Positions 62,859-64,000 of a DNA stretch of 64,000 nt are shown piece after piece. Source of the DNA: Chitinophagaceae bacterium (GTDB lineage: Bacteria > Bacteroidota > Bacteroidia > Chitinophagales > Chitinophagaceae); contig JADJVB010000005.1 in the NCBI GenBank assembly GCA_016710745.1, positions 310,001 through 374,000 on the forward strand, given 5' to 3'. The translations under genes and the position numbers were made by a program. The number at the start of each line of letters is the position of its first letter. Position 1 is the first letter of the stretch. The notes under the pieces were generated by a model. That model made no database searches and had not been told where the DNA came from. It saw nothing but the letters and a program-made list of their open reading frames with translations.

Positions 62859-63866
62859 TTATTGTTTGAACCAGGGAATTGTTGTTGCATCGGTTGTGAA
62901 AAACTGGAAAAGTAAATTGGCAACTTTTTGCCTGCCTGCAATGGATGGGTGTGTGGCATCTGTTTGATAATCATCCGGGAATATCCATTTCAGTCCATCT
63001 GCTCTCGGCGTAGCGCCCTCTGCCCAAATATAAGCTCCCCAGGATAACCAGGGTGATTTTGGACTGGCTCCCGAATAAGTTAAACCGGTATCGCCATTGA
63101 TCTGATCTTCAATCAACTGCTTAACTGCCCAGCCGGTATAATAGGCAAAAGGTTCGGGCTGTAACGTTCCACTTGCTGCGTACCCTCCATAAATCCTGCT
63201 TGACAGGTAACAGAGTTTTGAATTAACAAACTTGCTCTGCAGTAAATTCATGGAGCTCTTTAATTTGTTTTTAAAATTGGAGCTGTAGGTGGTAAATGTT
63301 GTGTCTGTAGGACCTTTGTCGGCATTCTTAAACCAAATTGCCTGTACCTGCTTTGCAGAAAGACCCTGGAAAGCTAACCGGTTATTAATAGTTGTCCAGA
63401 ACGCTGCAGCAGGATCATTCATTAAATCAATATCCCAGCCACCCTGGGCGCCATCTACCAAAATCAATTTTGCATTTTTATTTGGCCAGGCATTTGCCAG
63501 CAGAATAAACTCCTGTGCTTCCTGTGTACAGTTTGACATACCAACTGAAAGCCAGACTATTTTACCATTCACGGGATCGTAGTTGCCATTAACATCCAAT
63601 GGCTTTATTTGTGAGGCGATCTGCAACCCGGCGTTATTATGCGCAGCTGGCCTGGTATTCAATCCATCAGGGTACAATCCTCCCTGCAATCCTCTCCAAT
63701 AAGCTGTGCCCATATCCATGATCACGGGCTTTAACGCAGCGCTGATAATAACGGGCCCAGGGGTTGATGGAACAGTTTGAACCGTTCCGCTTTTATTACA
63801 GGCCACAATACTAACACCAATAAGAAAAATAATTATTGCTGATGCAGGCTCACATGGCTTTTTCAT
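62859..63866 (-). CDS. Lipoprotein, possible SGNH-hydrolase-like enzyme
   Basis: 335 residues. Signal peptide with lipobox SIVAC. No match I can name outright. Two features suggest an SGNH/GDSL fold: the C-terminal FPDDYQTDATHPSIAGRQKVANLL, which looks like the DxxHP block V, and KIVWLSVGMSNCTQEAQEFI, which could form block II (Gly/Asn). The block I serine is not clear. It may be a carbohydrate esterase. It heads a two-gene transcript with the T9SS protein downstream. Confidence 0.6.
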   Translation of the reverse strand: MKKPCEPASAIIIFLIGVSIVACNKSGTVQTVPSTPGPVIISAALKPVIMDMGTAYWRGLQGGLYPDGLNTRPAAHNNAGLQIASQIKPLDVNGNYDPVNGKIVWLSVGMSNCTQEAQEFILLANAWPNKNAKLILVDGAQGGWDIDLMNDPAAAFWTTINNRLAFQGLSAKQVQAIWFKNADKGPTDTTFTTYSSNFKNKLKSSMNLLQSKFVNSKLCYLSSRIYGGYAASGTLQPEPFAYYTGWAVKQLIEDQINGDTGLTYSGASPKSPWLSWGAYIWAEGATPRADGLKWIFPDDYQTDATHPSIAGRQKVANLLFQFFTTDATTIPWFKQ

Positions 63867-64000
63867 AACTTTTTACATTAGTTATGGAGTAAGAGCATAC
63901 GAACACAAAAGACGCTGCCTTAACCGGGCCTTTTATTTTCTTACATTAAAACGGTAGGTATAAGGTAGGAGGTTTTGTGCTCAGCTCTACTCCACCTGAT

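Overview
The window is chromosomal DNA from a member of the Bacteroidota, most likely a Chitinophagaceae-like lineage. The evidence is three secreted proteins with type IX secretion sorting domains (two type A, one gliding-motility type B), an S46 dipeptidyl peptidase, TAnnTTTG-type -7 promoter elements, several TTG starts, and Bacteroidota-typical families (DUF4197, DUF6526, HU-CCDC81, DM13). I saw no rRNA, tRNA, CRISPR array, insertion sequence or prophage.

Layout. 1-2.9 kb: cupin protein, LysE-type exporter, and a minus-strand group of YceI, outer-membrane and DM13 proteins. 3.1-10.5 kb: a tightly packed ten-gene operon joining a type III polyketide synthase to its own partial type II fatty-acid machinery (enoyl reductase, dehydratase, ketosynthase, acyl carrier protein, phosphopantetheinyl transferase), two methyltransferases, an FAD oxidoreductase and a membrane protein. 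This is the most distinctive region and probably makes a methylated, oxidised alkyl-resorcinol, -pyrone or -quinone type lipid. 10.5-26 kb: ATP-grasp protein, a fused CCG iron-sulfur protein, M13 peptidase, then housekeeping and envelope genes (miaB, sigma-54 activator, lptE, secG, mltG, YihY, thioredoxins, lpd). 26-40 kb: surface and secreted proteins and small hypotheticals. 40-50 kb: SLC13 transporter, DUF4197, S46 peptidase, saccharopine dehydrogenase-like enzyme, glutaminyl cyclase, methyltransferase. 49-64 kb: outer-membrane barrel plus TPR pair, DoxX, thioesterase, dacB, cinA, a damaged 2-oxoacid dehydrogenase E2, and a T9SS cargo/SGNH-like pair.

A second theme is gene damage. Four genes (second methyltransferase, secG, SLC13 transporter, dacB) carry single-base indels in short homopolymers. 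One conserved-looking gene has an in-frame TAG followed by 60 sense codons. The E2 gene has lost most of its lipoyl domain. The homopolymer cases look like sequencing error; the E2 deletion and the TAG need independent confirmation. Short palindromic or G/C-rich repeats are scattered between genes and sometimes inside them (miaB, lptE).
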